Positions 44,285 to 52,992 of a stretch of DNA of 64,000 bases are shown piece after piece; positions within the stretch are counted from its first letter, which is position 1, and the number at the start of each line of letters is the position of its first letter. The notes beneath the pieces were generated by a model. That model worked only from the letters and a program-made list of their open reading frames with translations. It was not told the origin of the DNA and searched no databases. The stretch lies in NCBI RefSeq assembly GCF_003858655.1, contig NZ_RQXV01000004.1, positions 248,001 to 312,000 of the forward strand, written 5' to 3'. Source of the DNA: Amphritea balenae. Lineage in GTDB: Bacteria; Pseudomonadota; Gammaproteobacteria; Pseudomonadales; Balneatricaceae. Made by a program: the position numbers and the translations under genes.

Positions 44285-45146
44285 TTCTGGGTTAACAAAT
44301 AATTCACTTTTTTATGGTGTTGATTTAATTATATATACTGAGGGCGGAAATAAATCCTATACTGCAGATGAGGTGTTGAGAGGGGCCGGCTCGGAGCAGT
44401 CTGTTGATATAAAGTTTTGGAGTAATGTGCTGGTGAAGCATGGGTTAACATCTAATATTAAGTTTAAAGCGTTAGGATCGAAAACTTGCGCAAAAGAAAT
44501 ATGTAGGCTTCTGAGTGAAGGTGAAATTGAAAATGTAGCGGTAGCTGTAGATTCTGATTTGGATGATTTTATAGGGGTAAAAATTGATTCTCCCTTTGTG
44601 TTATATACAAAAGGATATAGTTGGGAGAATGATGTTTATAGGAATGATTTAGTAAAAGATCAAATTGAAAGTCTTATCTTTAAAAATGGTTTAGAGGAAA
44701 GGTATAAATATATCGTCGATAAGGCGTTTTGTGATCTTGGATCTAAGTCTAAAACTCTAATTAATGTTGAGATAATGTTTAGATTGAATGGCGTTAAGCT
44801 AATTACAGCTTGTAATGGTGAACGGTTTTTTGATTCAAGAAGAAATCCGTCTTTCAATAGGAAGCAATTGTCTAGGCTTATTAGAGATAATAAGGAGCAG
44901 CTTGCAAGGCCTATTTTTGTTCCTGAGTATGATAATAATCTATGCTCTTTTCGATACTGTTATGGGAAGCTTGTTGAGGCCATGTCTATATCGTTGATAT
45001 CATATATTTGTAGAACAATGGCAGGTTTTGGGGCGCTACCAAAAGAATTTATTGTGGCTGCAATGATTGAGCGTTATGCAAGATCTTTAGAAGTAAATAA
45101 AGATCCTTATTATCAAGCTATGGTAAATAGGATGTTAGCAGCTTAA
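44265..45146 (+). CDS. ariB: PARIS effector AriB (DUF4435, TOPRIM-like nuclease)
   Basis: 293 aa DUF4435 protein. The TOPRIM/OLD-type acidic residues are visible: E26 in LIIYTEGGNKSY and D96/D98 in VAVDSDLDDF. E26 is also the residue number I recall for the catalytic Glu of E. coli AriB. In described PARIS, AriB released from AriA is a toxic nuclease that cleaves host tRNA-Lys, causing growth arrest. The start lies inside ariA (20-base overlap), implying coupled expression. AT-rich, with a terminator about 90 bases after the stop. Confidence 0.85.
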   Translation: MSFTRTSSGLTNNSLFYGVDLIIYTEGGNKSYTADEVLRGAGSEQSVDIKFWSNVLVKHGLTSNIKFKALGSKTCAKEICRLLSEGEIENVAVAVDSDLDDFIGVKIDSPFVLYTKGYSWENDVYRNDLVKDQIESLIFKNGLEERYKYIVDKAFCDLGSKSKTLINVEIMFRLNGVKLITACNGERFFDSRRNPSFNRKQLSRLIRDNKEQLARPIFVPEYDNNLCSFRYCYGKLVEAMSISLISYICRTMAGFGALPKEFIVAAMIERYARSLEVNKDPYYQAMVNRMLAA

Positions 45147-45237
45147 AAAAACACTAGGTAGAAAATTTCCTTTTATTCATTACTATATCATTTTATTTGT
45201 TGAAAGCGTCGCTTAAAAATATCGTTATTCACTAACT

Positions 45238-45268
45238 AAAAAAGCCCGGCATCACTGCCGGGCTTTTT
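45238..45268. terminator. Terminator of the ariAB operon
   Basis: AAAGCCCGGCA at 45241-45251 pairs with TGCCGGGCTTT at 45256-45266, flanked by A- and T-runs. Confidence 0.88.
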
Positions 45269-45285
45269 GCTTTTTCAAGCCACTA

Positions 45286-45521
45286 GCTAGCCGAACTTGT
45301 TCGGCGGCTAGCGAGTCGCGAAGCGACGGTCTAGACACAAATAATTGGGATCAGAGTAAGATTTATAATCTGGCACAGACTCAATCTCCCCTTCTGTGCA
45401 GCCGAGCATTGCAGTTTTTAATCGGATTAAAGCGAGGACTGTCTGAGGGCGCGAAGCGTCCGAGTTCCGCAGCTCCGATTGAAAATGAAACGCGCAGGGC
45501 AGTCGCGAAGCGACCAAGCAG
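45286..45521. repeat. Cluster of REP-like palindromes
   Basis: Palindromes GCTAGCCGAACTTGTTCGGC (45286 on), CTAGCGAGTCGCGAAGCGAC (45308 on), GGGCGCGAAGCGTCC (about 45447) and AGTCGCGAAGCGACC (about 45500). The middle GTCGC..GCGAC arms match the copies at 40212 and 42111. Confidence 0.6.
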
Positions 45522-45642
45522 CAGGGGTGGTTTTGGATTGTTAAGGTCTTTGTCCATACAAAGGTCTTAACTCGCCAGCGAAGGCGAAATGGGGCGTTTC
45601 AGTTAGCCACCTTTAATCAGAAGAACACTAGATTCAAGATAC

Positions 45643-45674
45643 AAAAAAGCCCAGAACAATGTCTGGGCTTTTTG
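45643..45674. terminator. Terminator after valS
   Basis: AAGCCCAGA at 45647-45655 pairs with TCTGGGCTT at 45662-45670, with A- and T-runs outside. Confidence 0.85.
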
Positions 45675-45694
45675 TTTTTTCGGACTACGAAACG

Positions 45695-48550
45695 TTACAA
45701 CGCCTCAATCTTCCCGTACTGCTCAGTCAATTGAGCTAACGACGCCTGAAGCTCAGAAAGCTTCTCACGCTCTTTGGCGACGACAGCCTCCGGTGCGTTG
45801 GCAACAAACTTATCATTGCTCAGCTTACCAGCTAAACGACCAGACTCTTTCTCCAGCTTATCCATCTCTTTCTTGAGACGGGCCAGTTCGGCGTCTTTGT
45901 TGATCAGGCCGGCCATAGGCACCAGTACCTGCATCTCGCCAACCAGCTGTACGGCAGACATCGGTGCTTCGTCGCCTTCATTCAGCCAGGTAACGGATGC
46001 CAGAGAGGCCAGCTTAGCCAGGAATGCCTGGTTGGCTTCCAGACGGACTTTATCGTCTGCGCTACCGTTCTGAATCAGGATATCCAGCTCTTTGGCCGGG
46101 GAGATACCCATCTCACCACGGATATTTCGTACCCCGGTGATCACGCCTTTGAGCCATTCAATATCGGCTTCGGCTGCTGCATCGATCTTGGTCTCATCAG
46201 CAATAGGGTAGCCCTGCAGCATGATGGTATCGCCTTCGACACCGGCCAGATCTTTAATGGAGTGCCAGATCTCTTCGGTAATGTACGGCATGATCGGGTG
46301 GGTCAGACGCAGGATTACTTCTAAAGCACGTACCAGCGTGTGACGGGTGCCGCGCTTGGCAGCCTCGGATGCGTTGTCATCCCACAGTACCGGCTTGGAT
46401 AGCTCAAGGTACCAGCCACAGTATTCGTTCCAGACGAAGTCATACAAGGTTTTAGCTGCCAGATCGAAACGGTATTCATCCAGATGCTTTGTCACGTCGG
46501 CTTCGACGCGCTGCAGCTGGCTGGCGATCCAGCGATCAGCCAGAGACAGTTCCAGATCGCCACCGTTTTGGCCGCAGTCTTCGCCTTCGGCGTTCATCTG
46601 TACATAACGGGCAGCGTTCCAGATCTTGTTACAGAAGTTACGGTAACCTTCCAGACGCTTGATGTCCCAGTTGATGTCACGGCCAGTAGAGGCCAGTGCC
46701 GCCAGAGTGAAGCGCAGGGCGTCGGTGCCGTGAGCCGCAATCCCTTCAGGGAACTGCTTCTCGGTACGTTTGCCGATCTTCTCAGCCAGTTGTGGCTGCA
46801 TCATGTTGCCGGTACGTTTTTCCATCAGTGTCGGCAGATCGATACCGTCGATCATATCCAGTGGGTCGAGTACGTTACCCTTGGACTTGGACATCTTGTC
46901 GCCGTTCTCATCACGGATCAGGCCCGTTACATAAACGGTCTTGAATGGAATCTGCGGCTTGCCTTCGTCATCTTTGATCAGGTGCATGGTCATCATCATC
47001 ATGCGGGCAACCCAGAAGAAGATGATATCGAAACCGGTGACCAGTACGTCGGTTGGGTGGAACGTTTGCAGACGCTGGGTATTTTCAGGCCAGCCCAGGG
47101 TACCAAAGGTCCACAGGCCGGAGCTGAACCAGGTATCCAGTACGTCATCGTCCTGACGTAGTTCGGTTTCCAGATCCAGGCCGTATTTCTCACGAGCAGT
47201 ATCGGCATCTTTTGCGACATAGACGTTACCGTCATTGTCATAGAATGCCGGGATGCGGTGTCCCCACCACAGCTGACGGGAGATACACCAGTCCTGAATG
47301 TCACGCATCCAGGCGAAGTACATGTTTTCGTACTGCTTAGGTACGAACTGAATGTCACCGTTTTCAACCGCTTCGATAGCCGGTTTAGCCAGCGTTTTGG
47401 CATCGGCGAACCACTGGTCAGTCAGCATTGGTTCGATAACCACACCGCCACGGTCGCCGTACGGGATGGTCATCGCGTTTTCTTCTATCTTAACCAGCAG
47501 ACCGGCTTCTTCCATATCCGCTACGATCGCTTTACGCGCAGCGAAACGTTCCATGCCCTGGTATTTCTCAGGCAGGGTTTTGTCCAGCTCGTTATTCTCA
47601 CTACCGTCAGTGTTGAAGGTCTGTGCTGCATCGCGGATATCACCGTTGAGGGTGAGGATGTTGATCATCGGCAGCTGGCAACGCTTGCCCACTTCATTAT
47701 CGTTGAAGTCGTGGGCCGGAGTGATTTTCACACAACCGGTGCCTTTTTCCATATCGGCGTGTTCATCCGCCACGATAGGGATACGACGGCCAACCAGTGG
47801 CAGGGTAATAAATTTGCCGATCAGATCTTTATAACGATCATCTTCAGCGTTAACCGCAACACCGGTATCACCCAGCATGGTTTCCGGACGAGTCGTACCT
47901 ACCACCAGGAAGTCGTCACCGGCAGCGGTTTTAACGCCATCGGCCAGCGGGTAGCGCAGGTACCACATCTTACCCATGACTTCGCGGTTCTCTACTTCCA
48001 GATCGGAGATCGCAGTGTGTAGCTTAGGGTCCCAGTTAACCAGACGCTTGCCGCGATAGATCAGGCCATCGTCGTACATGCTGATAAAGGCTTCCTGAAC
48101 CGCGTTATAAAAACCGGAGTCCATGGTGAAACGTTCGGTTGGCCAGTCAACGGAGTTACCCAGGCGACGCATCTGATTAGTGATGGTACCGCCGGATTCT
48201 TCTTTCCATTCCCAGATCTTTTCGATGAAGGCTTCGCGGCCCAGATCGTGACGGGTTTTCTGTTCTTCAGCGGCCAGCTTACGTTCTACGACCATCTGGG
48301 TCGCAATACCGGCGTGGTCGGTGCCCACTTGCCACAGGGTGTTTTTACCTTTCATCCGCTGGTAGCGGGTCAGAGCATCCATGATGGTGTGCTGGAAAGC
48401 ATGACCCATATGCAGGCTGCCGGTGACGTTCGGCGGCGGAATCATGATGCTGTAGGCTTCACCTTCGCCAGAAGGGGCGAAGTAACCTTTATCTTCCCAG
48501 GTTTTGTACCAGGATTTTTCGATCTCGTGCGGCTGGTAAGTGGTATCCAT
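45695..48550 (-). CDS. valS: Valyl-tRNA synthetase
   Basis: 951 aa class I synthetase that charges tRNA-Val. Signature HIGH variant [14 protein letters not shown] near residue 43 and KMSKS in [15 protein letters not shown] are present, as are the editing domain ([12 protein letters not shown]) and the C-terminal coiled coil. The start at ATG 48550 ([14 protein letters not shown]) matches other ValS; an in-frame ATG at 48598 adds an unrelated head. Separated from holC by an indoleamine dioxygenase gene and a four-helix-bundle gene, unlike the compact pepA-holC-valS order in E. coli. Confidence 0.97.
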   Translation of the reverse strand: MDTTYQPHEIEKSWYKTWEDKGYFAPSGEGEAYSIMIPPPNVTGSLHMGHAFQHTIMDALTRYQRMKGKNTLWQVGTDHAGIATQMVVERKLAAEEQKTRHDLGREAFIEKIWEWKEESGGTITNQMRRLGNSVDWPTERFTMDSGFYNAVQEAFISMYDDGLIYRGKRLVNWDPKLHTAISDLEVENREVMGKMWYLRYPLADGVKTAAGDDFLVVGTTRPETMLGDTGVAVNAEDDRYKDLIGKFITLPLVGRRIPIVADEHADMEKGTGCVKITPAHDFNDNEVGKRCQLPMINILTLNGDIRDAAQTFNTDGSENNELDKTLPEKYQGMERFAARKAIVADMEEAGLLVKIEENAMTIPYGDRGGVVIEPMLTDQWFADAKTLAKPAIEAVENGDIQFVPKQYENMYFAWMRDIQDWCISRQLWWGHRIPAFYDNDGNVYVAKDADTAREKYGLDLETELRQDDDVLDTWFSSGLWTFGTLGWPENTQRLQTFHPTDVLVTGFDIIFFWVARMMMMTMHLIKDDEGKPQIPFKTVYVTGLIRDENGDKMSKSKGNVLDPLDMIDGIDLPTLMEKRTGNMMQPQLAEKIGKRTEKQFPEGIAAHGTDALRFTLAALASTGRDINWDIKRLEGYRNFCNKIWNAARYVQMNAEGEDCGQNGGDLELSLADRWIASQLQRVEADVTKHLDEYRFDLAAKTLYDFVWNEYCGWYLELSKPVLWDDNASEAAKRGTRHTLVRALEVILRLTHPIMPYITEEIWHSIKDLAGVEGDTIMLQGYPIADETKIDAAAEADIEWLKGVITGVRNIRGEMGISPAKELDILIQNGSADDKVRLEANQAFLAKLASLASVTWLNEGDEAPMSAVQLVGEMQVLVPMAGLINKDAELARLKKEMDKLEKESGRLAGKLSNDKFVANAPEAVVAKEREKLSELQASLAQLTEQYGKIEAL

Positions 48551-48740
48551 TGTCGACCGGTTCTCAATGCTGAAATTAGTGCAAAAAATAGCCGGCAATT
48601 ATACCCCTGAAACGGGGGAATAAACAGTGGCTAGACGTTGCGTTCTGGCCGCTGTTATCTCATGGCCGCTAGCGGCAAACGAAGTTCTCGCTCTGGCAAG
48701 CGACTAAGTCACCTCTGGTCAGGCGAATTTATTCACCGCG

Positions 48741-49841
48741 TTAGCCACCATTCTTGTGATTGCGGGTTTCATCGATGAGGTATTTAAGCCATTTCACATA
48801 GGGTGTACCGCCTGTGCCTTGCTGATCGTTGCCGCGCCGGGCGATGTATTTTATCGCCCAGTGGTAGTGAACTTCGCGGAACTGGGCGATACCTTCGAGT
48901 ATTTCGTCAAATAACTCCGGCGGGGTTAGTGGCTTCGGGTCAGGCATCTGTTGGACTTGTTCAATATAGAGACGGTGTTCGGCGGGCATATAGTTGCGCA
49001 TATCTTGCAGGTGCTTTAGCAGCCGGGTTTGTTGGTGGGGAATTTTAAGAAATGCCAGTAATGTCGGGATAACCGAGCTTTGAGCGCCGGTTTCGCCGCG
49101 AAAGGTCATGACCGTATCGGTACCTTCATACTCAATATCATCAAAATGGCCGATGTAGGGGCGAAAATCGGAGAAATACAGCTGATCTGACATTCGCTCA
49201 GGTATACGCTGCAGAACCTTGGTGATCGCCACAATCGCCAGACTAATATCATCCATGGCGCTTTGTAAGCGGGCTTCTCTTGTGCTGTCAGTAAGGTCCA
49301 GGGCTGCGTTCCAAAGTTCTATGCCATTAAGTATGCGGGCTGCGATTGCTTCGATCTCGACATGGACCAGAATAAACCAGTGTTCGTCATACAGGTGGAC
49401 AAAATTCTGGAGTGTGTCAATGTTGCCCAGTTCGATCGGTTTTTCTATGTCATATCGTTTCCAGTTGTACAATGCATAGCCGTCATAGCTGAGCATAGGT
49501 TTACGCCCTAATAGCCCCGCTATCTTGATCAGTGGCTGTGCTATGTTTTGTGGCAAAGTGTGACATTTGGCTTGGCCTGTCTGGTTGATGTAGCCCGATG
49601 CAATAAACCCGAGCCTGACATAATAGAGGCGTGCCTGAGAGAGTAGGGAGGGTGATATATTGTCACAGGGCCACTGAGGTATTATCTGCTGTGACAAAAA
49701 GGTGCGACAGTCATCTTCCAGTAACAGGCTGGGTAACTCTTCACCGAGTCTGTCTAATGATTCAAATTCCTCGCCTAATGTCAGCTTTTCGTCGGGATCA
49801 TTGCAGGGTAAAAAACCTCGGGATCTGAAACAGTTTTTCAT
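48741..49841 (-). CDS. Indoleamine 2,3-dioxygenase family protein
   Basis: 366-aa haem dioxygenase of the IDO family, which opens the indole ring of tryptophan to N-formylkynurenine. Recognisable blocks are RKPMLSYDGYALYNWKR, WFILVHVEIEA, MTFRGETGAQSSVIPTLLAF and the C-terminal GTGGTPYVKWLK. The probable proximal haem ligand is H325 in REVHYHWAIKYI. AAGGAG precedes ATG 49841. Bacterial IDOs are less common than tryptophan 2,3-dioxygenase (TDO); no kynureninase or formamidase gene is adjacent. Confidence 0.88.
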   Translation of the reverse strand: MKNCFRSRGFLPCNDPDEKLTLGEEFESLDRLGEELPSLLLEDDCRTFLSQQIIPQWPCDNISPSLLSQARLYYVRLGFIASGYINQTGQAKCHTLPQNIAQPLIKIAGLLGRKPMLSYDGYALYNWKRYDIEKPIELGNIDTLQNFVHLYDEHWFILVHVEIEAIAARILNGIELWNAALDLTDSTREARLQSAMDDISLAIVAITKVLQRIPERMSDQLYFSDFRPYIGHFDDIEYEGTDTVMTFRGETGAQSSVIPTLLAFLKIPHQQTRLLKHLQDMRNYMPAEHRLYIEQVQQMPDPKPLTPPELFDEILEGIAQFREVHYHWAIKYIARRGNDQQGTGGTPYVKWLKYLIDETRNHKNGG

Positions 49842-49903
49842 CTTCCTCTCCTTAGCCCTTTTGGCCCTTAGTTTTAACCTGAGTCTGAGCTACTGACAGG
49901 ATG

Positions 49904-50275
49904 CTAATGTTGGCAGGAGATTATTTTTTTTTGATTGTTTTCCGTTGCCTTGATCAGTGCTGTCAGTTTTAGTTTGATTATATGTAGCTCCATGCGCCAG
50001 GATGCTGCTTTGTCGTTATTTATATAGCCGAGTCGTTGGGCTACATAGATCTGAATTTTAAATTCAGCCAAGGCTTCTCTGGCGTAGGCCAGAAAGCGTC
50101 GTTTTTCACTTGCTGAGTCCTTGTTAAAGCTTGTTTCGATATTGCATAAAATGGTTGAGCTGCTTTGGTTCGTCTGATTAATAAAATCAGGGTACATGCA
50201 GCGAGATAACTCGACAGCAACGTCGTAACTCAAACGATGAGCACGCTTCCATAGCTCAAGATCTTCATGATTCAT
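49904..50275 (-). CDS. Four-helix bundle protein (23S rRNA intervening-sequence family)
   Basis: 123 aa, helical throughout. LELWKRAHRLSYDVAVELSR, SSTILCNIETSFNKDS and a SEKRRFLAYAREALAEFKI block match the small four-helix-bundle family first seen in 23S rRNA intervening sequences and also used as the Avd accessory protein of diversity-generating retroelements. No reverse transcriptase or rRNA is nearby, so its role is unknown. AAGGA is upstream of ATG 50275. Confidence 0.85.
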   Translation of the reverse strand: MNHEDLELWKRAHRLSYDVAVELSRCMYPDFINQTNQSSSTILCNIETSFNKDSASEKRRFLAYAREALAEFKIQIYVAQRLGYINNDKAASWRMELHIIKLKLTALIKATENNQKKIISCQH

Positions 50276-50581
50276 GACAAATCCTTTTTATCAGTTTCTG
50301 CGCTTCAGTTTAGTTCAGAAAAATCGGACTTCACACCTAAGTGGGGAAGTGGTTAGAACGCGGCTATGCTGCTTGTAAGGTAGCTGAGCAGTCGATTGAA
50401 AAACTAAGGAATCTGAAAAACTATCGTAGGCGGGTTTATATTCCGTTCGTTAAGCTTCGATACATCTTTTTTCATTACCCTTGGTCTGTCGACTGGAGAT
50501 GGACTATTAAAAGTTGCACTGTATTGGTGGTTATATTTATGACAGCCGAGCTGGAATTTCTGCTGTGATGGATTAAATACC
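50276..50581. other. Intergenic region without a convincing gene
   Basis: About 306 bases. A plus-strand frame at 50341-50568 encodes 75 aa but has no ribosome site, no homologous look and a gene-sparse codon pattern. The promoter of the four-helix gene is expected at the left end. Confidence 0.4.
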
Positions 50582-50609
50582 AAAAAAAACCGCCTTAGGG
50601 CGGTTTAAT
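50582..50609 (-). terminator. Terminator after holC
   Basis: AAACCGCC at 50587-50594 pairs with GGCGGTTT at 50599-50606 over a 4-base loop; the A-run on the left gives the U-tract on the minus strand. Confidence 0.85.
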
Positions 50610-50628
50610 TATTTCAGAGAGCTATCGC

Positions 50629-51072
50629 CTATGCAGGCGTTTTCGGCCTCATATCATGCATTTTCGGTGTAATACCGTGTTTTTTGTAAAGCGCGTAGTT
50701 AGCTCGGGTTGCAGCTAGAATATCGGGTTGTTGGATAACGATTTCCAGAATCCGGTCAAACTTGAGAGTTTCTTCGCTCGCTGCCAGATTCAGATTGATA
50801 AACACATCACGATGTTCTGGTAACTGATCTCCCCAGCCAATCTGTACCGGTGCGCCGGGTTTGGCGTTCAGAATACCGTGGGGAATAAATGCATCCGCCC
50901 GGTAATCCCATAGCAGCTTGTCCAGACGTTCAGCTTCGCTTTCATTGATGACATGAATATAGACGTTCAGACCCTTACCCAATATTTTATCCGCCAGACG
51001 GCACAGAAATGCCGTACGGCTTTCTGGGGTATCGTCGGGTAGGACGTAAAAGTCAGCTTGTGGCATATTCAT
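50629..51072 (-). CDS. holC: DNA polymerase III chi subunit
   Basis: 147 aa (ATG at 51066 would give 145). HolC links the clamp loader to SSB at the replication fork. Family features: ADFYVLPDD, LCRLADKILGKGLNVYIHV, ERLDKLLWDY, FIPHGIL, PVQIGWGDQ and DVFINLN. It lies between pepA and valS as in enterobacteria, but the intervening IDO and four-helix genes break the usual adjacency to valS. Confidence 0.93.
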   Translation of the reverse strand: MNMPQADFYVLPDDTPESRTAFLCRLADKILGKGLNVYIHVINESEAERLDKLLWDYRADAFIPHGILNAKPGAPVQIGWGDQLPEHRDVFINLNLAASEETLKFDRILEIVIQQPDILAATRANYALYKKHGITPKMHDMRPKTPA

Positions 51073-51136
51073 CGACCGGGTTCTGTATTCAGTTCATGTA
51101 TGAATGGCTTGTAGTGACGAGGAATAGTGTTTCAGA

Positions 51137-51207
51137 GCAAGGCAAAATTCTGCGAAAACGCGGAGCCTACAACTGTAGGTGAGCATTTTGAGCAGAATTT
51201 TAACGCC
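51137..51207. repeat. Dispersed GAGCCTAC/GTAGGTGAGC element, copy 1
   Basis: Core: CAAGGCAAAATTCTGCGAAA, then GCGGAGCCTAC, ACTGTAGGTGAGCAT, TTGAGCAGAATTTTAACGCC. The central part is an inverted repeat. A related copy in the opposite orientation lies at 62394-62466. Confidence 0.7.
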
Positions 51208-51227
51208 GCACTGGAATACTAGAGCCG

Positions 51228-52721
51228 TTACTCAGCAGTGTCGTCAACTTGCGCAATCAGATGCTGACACAGTAATGGTACACAACGTCCGGTAGCACCT
51301 TTCGCCTTGCCGTTACTGTTCCATGCTACACCGGCAATATCCAGGTGCGCCCAGCGATACTTCTTAGTAAAGCGGGACAGGAAGCAAGCCGCAGTGACAG
51401 TACCTGCTGCAGGTCCGCCGATGTTAGCGATATCGGCAAAGTTGCTGTCCAGTTGTTCCTGGTACTCATCCCACAGTGGCAGACGCCATGCTTTATCTGC
51501 CGCAAACTCGCCAGCGGCAAGAAGGTCATCAGCCAGCAGGTCATCGTTAGACAGTAAGCCGGTCGCCTGGTGTCCCAGTGCAACGATACAGGCACCGGTA
51601 AGGGTGGCAATATCGACGACGGTTTCAGGCTCAAAACGCTCGGCATAGGTGAGGGCATCACACAGCACCAGACGGCCTTCGGCATCGGTATTCAGAATTT
51701 CAACGGTCTGGCCCGACATGGTCGTGACAATATCACCCGGCTTAGACGCATTGCCCGCAGGCATGTTTTCCGCTGCAGCGATAATAGCCACAACATTGAT
51801 TTCCAGATCCAGTTCGGTCAGTGCTTCCATAGTGCCCATAACGCTGGCAGCACCGCACATATCGTACTTCATCTCGTCCATCTTGGCGCCTGGCTTCAGG
51901 CTGATACCACCGGTATCGAAGGTAATGCCTTTACCGACAAGTACGTGTGGCTTCTGATCAGGCTCGCCGCCTTTGAATTCCATGACGATCAACTTGGAGG
52001 GTTCTGAGCTGCCTTTACCTACAGATAGCAGGGAGTGCATGCCCAGCTTTTCCATCTCATCTTCATTAAGAATCGTGGTGCTCAGTTCGTCACACTCTTC
52101 AGTCAGCGCTTGTGCCTGCTCTGCCAGATAAGATGGGGTACAGATATTGCCTGGCAGGTTGCCCAGTTCACGAGCGGTATCTACACCATTGGCGATGGCT
52201 GATCCGTCACTGATGGAAAACTCACCCAGTTCCGCATCTTCGCTGCTGAGCAGGAAGCCCAGGCTTTGCAGATCAATCGGCTCAGCTTTTTTGCTTTTGG
52301 TCGCATCGTACTGGTACAGCTCAGCACTGGCCCATTCGGTGTTATGACGCAGTTGACGGTACAAGTCCTGATCAGCGCTTTCCTGTCCGTCCAGTGCCAG
52401 TACGGCAGACTTGCAGCGAATCGCTTTCAGGTTGGCCATCACCGCTTTAATAATTTTCTTTTGGTTGCGGTCGCTGTGCTCATCTGCCTTACCGATACCG
52501 ACAAGCAGTACACGGCCGGCACTGATGCCCGGCACTTTGTGAAGCAGCAGGGCTTCACCTGCTTTACCCTGATGATCACCCACAACATCTTTCAGGTATC
52601 CGGCAGAGGCCTTGTTGATCAGATCGGCAGAAGGCGACAGGTTACCTTCCGGTGCAACACCAACAATTAAACAATCTGTTTCCAGTGATTCTACTGAACC
52701 GGTAACAATTTCAAATTCCAT
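51228..52721 (-). CDS. pepA: Leucyl aminopeptidase PepA
   Basis: 497 aa M17 cytosolic aminopeptidase. The metal and catalytic residues lie in GKGITFDTGGISLKPG, MKYDMCGAASVMG and the signature NTDAEGRLVL. The start ATG 52721 (MEFEIVTG) follows GGAGAG, better than the ATG at 52736. In E. coli PepA also acts as a DNA-binding regulator. It is divergent from lptFG with about 270 bases between. Confidence 0.96.
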   Translation of the reverse strand: MEFEIVTGSVESLETDCLIVGVAPEGNLSPSADLINKASAGYLKDVVGDHQGKAGEALLLHKVPGISAGRVLLVGIGKADEHSDRNQKKIIKAVMANLKAIRCKSAVLALDGQESADQDLYRQLRHNTEWASAELYQYDATKSKKAEPIDLQSLGFLLSSEDAELGEFSISDGSAIANGVDTARELGNLPGNICTPSYLAEQAQALTEECDELSTTILNEDEMEKLGMHSLLSVGKGSSEPSKLIVMEFKGGEPDQKPHVLVGKGITFDTGGISLKPGAKMDEMKYDMCGAASVMGTMEALTELDLEINVVAIIAAAENMPAGNASKPGDIVTTMSGQTVEILNTDAEGRLVLCDALTYAERFEPETVVDIATLTGACIVALGHQATGLLSNDDLLADDLLAAGEFAADKAWRLPLWDEYQEQLDSNFADIANIGGPAAGTVTAACFLSRFTKKYRWAHLDIAGVAWNSNGKAKGATGRCVPLLCQHLIAQVDDTAE

Positions 52722-52992
52722 GCTCTCTCCACACAAGACATCGTGCCTGGTTTATATGATAATGATGGCCCTGAACGTATTGACGTTGTCACGGGGCTTC
52801 GATCATAAAGTTTGTTGCGACCCAGTTGATATAGTTACGACTAATAATCGGTAAATAAGTACGGGTAAATATATCGTTCGGGCAGTTTTATGAAACGGGT
52901 TAACCGGATTTTATCCTAATGCCGGAGAAACAAAACCCTGTTTTAAGTTTCAGAGCTAAATCTTTACAGGCATTTACACAGGATTGTGCAGT

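Larger units (their letters stand above)
45147..45694. other. 548-base gene-free junction after the PARIS locus
   Basis: Contains two terminators (45238 and 45643), a GCTAGCCGAAC...GTTCGGCGGCTAGC palindrome (45286-45312) and several REP-like GTCGCGAAGCGAC palindromes. No credible gene: the short frames present lie across the repeats. It marks the return from AT-rich island to core chromosome. Confidence 0.6.

Noticed and set aside
47258-48022. Long antisense frame inside valS (254 aa)
   Set aside because: Shadow of the valS coding strand: no ribosome site, no domain signs and full overlap with a certain gene.
49904-50275. Avd protein of a diversity-generating retroelement
   Set aside because: The fold family fits, but there is no reverse transcriptase, template repeat or variable repeat in the window.
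50341-50568. 75-aa plus-strand frame in the four-helix/holC gap
   Set aside because: No ribosome site and no family-like features; kept as intergenic.
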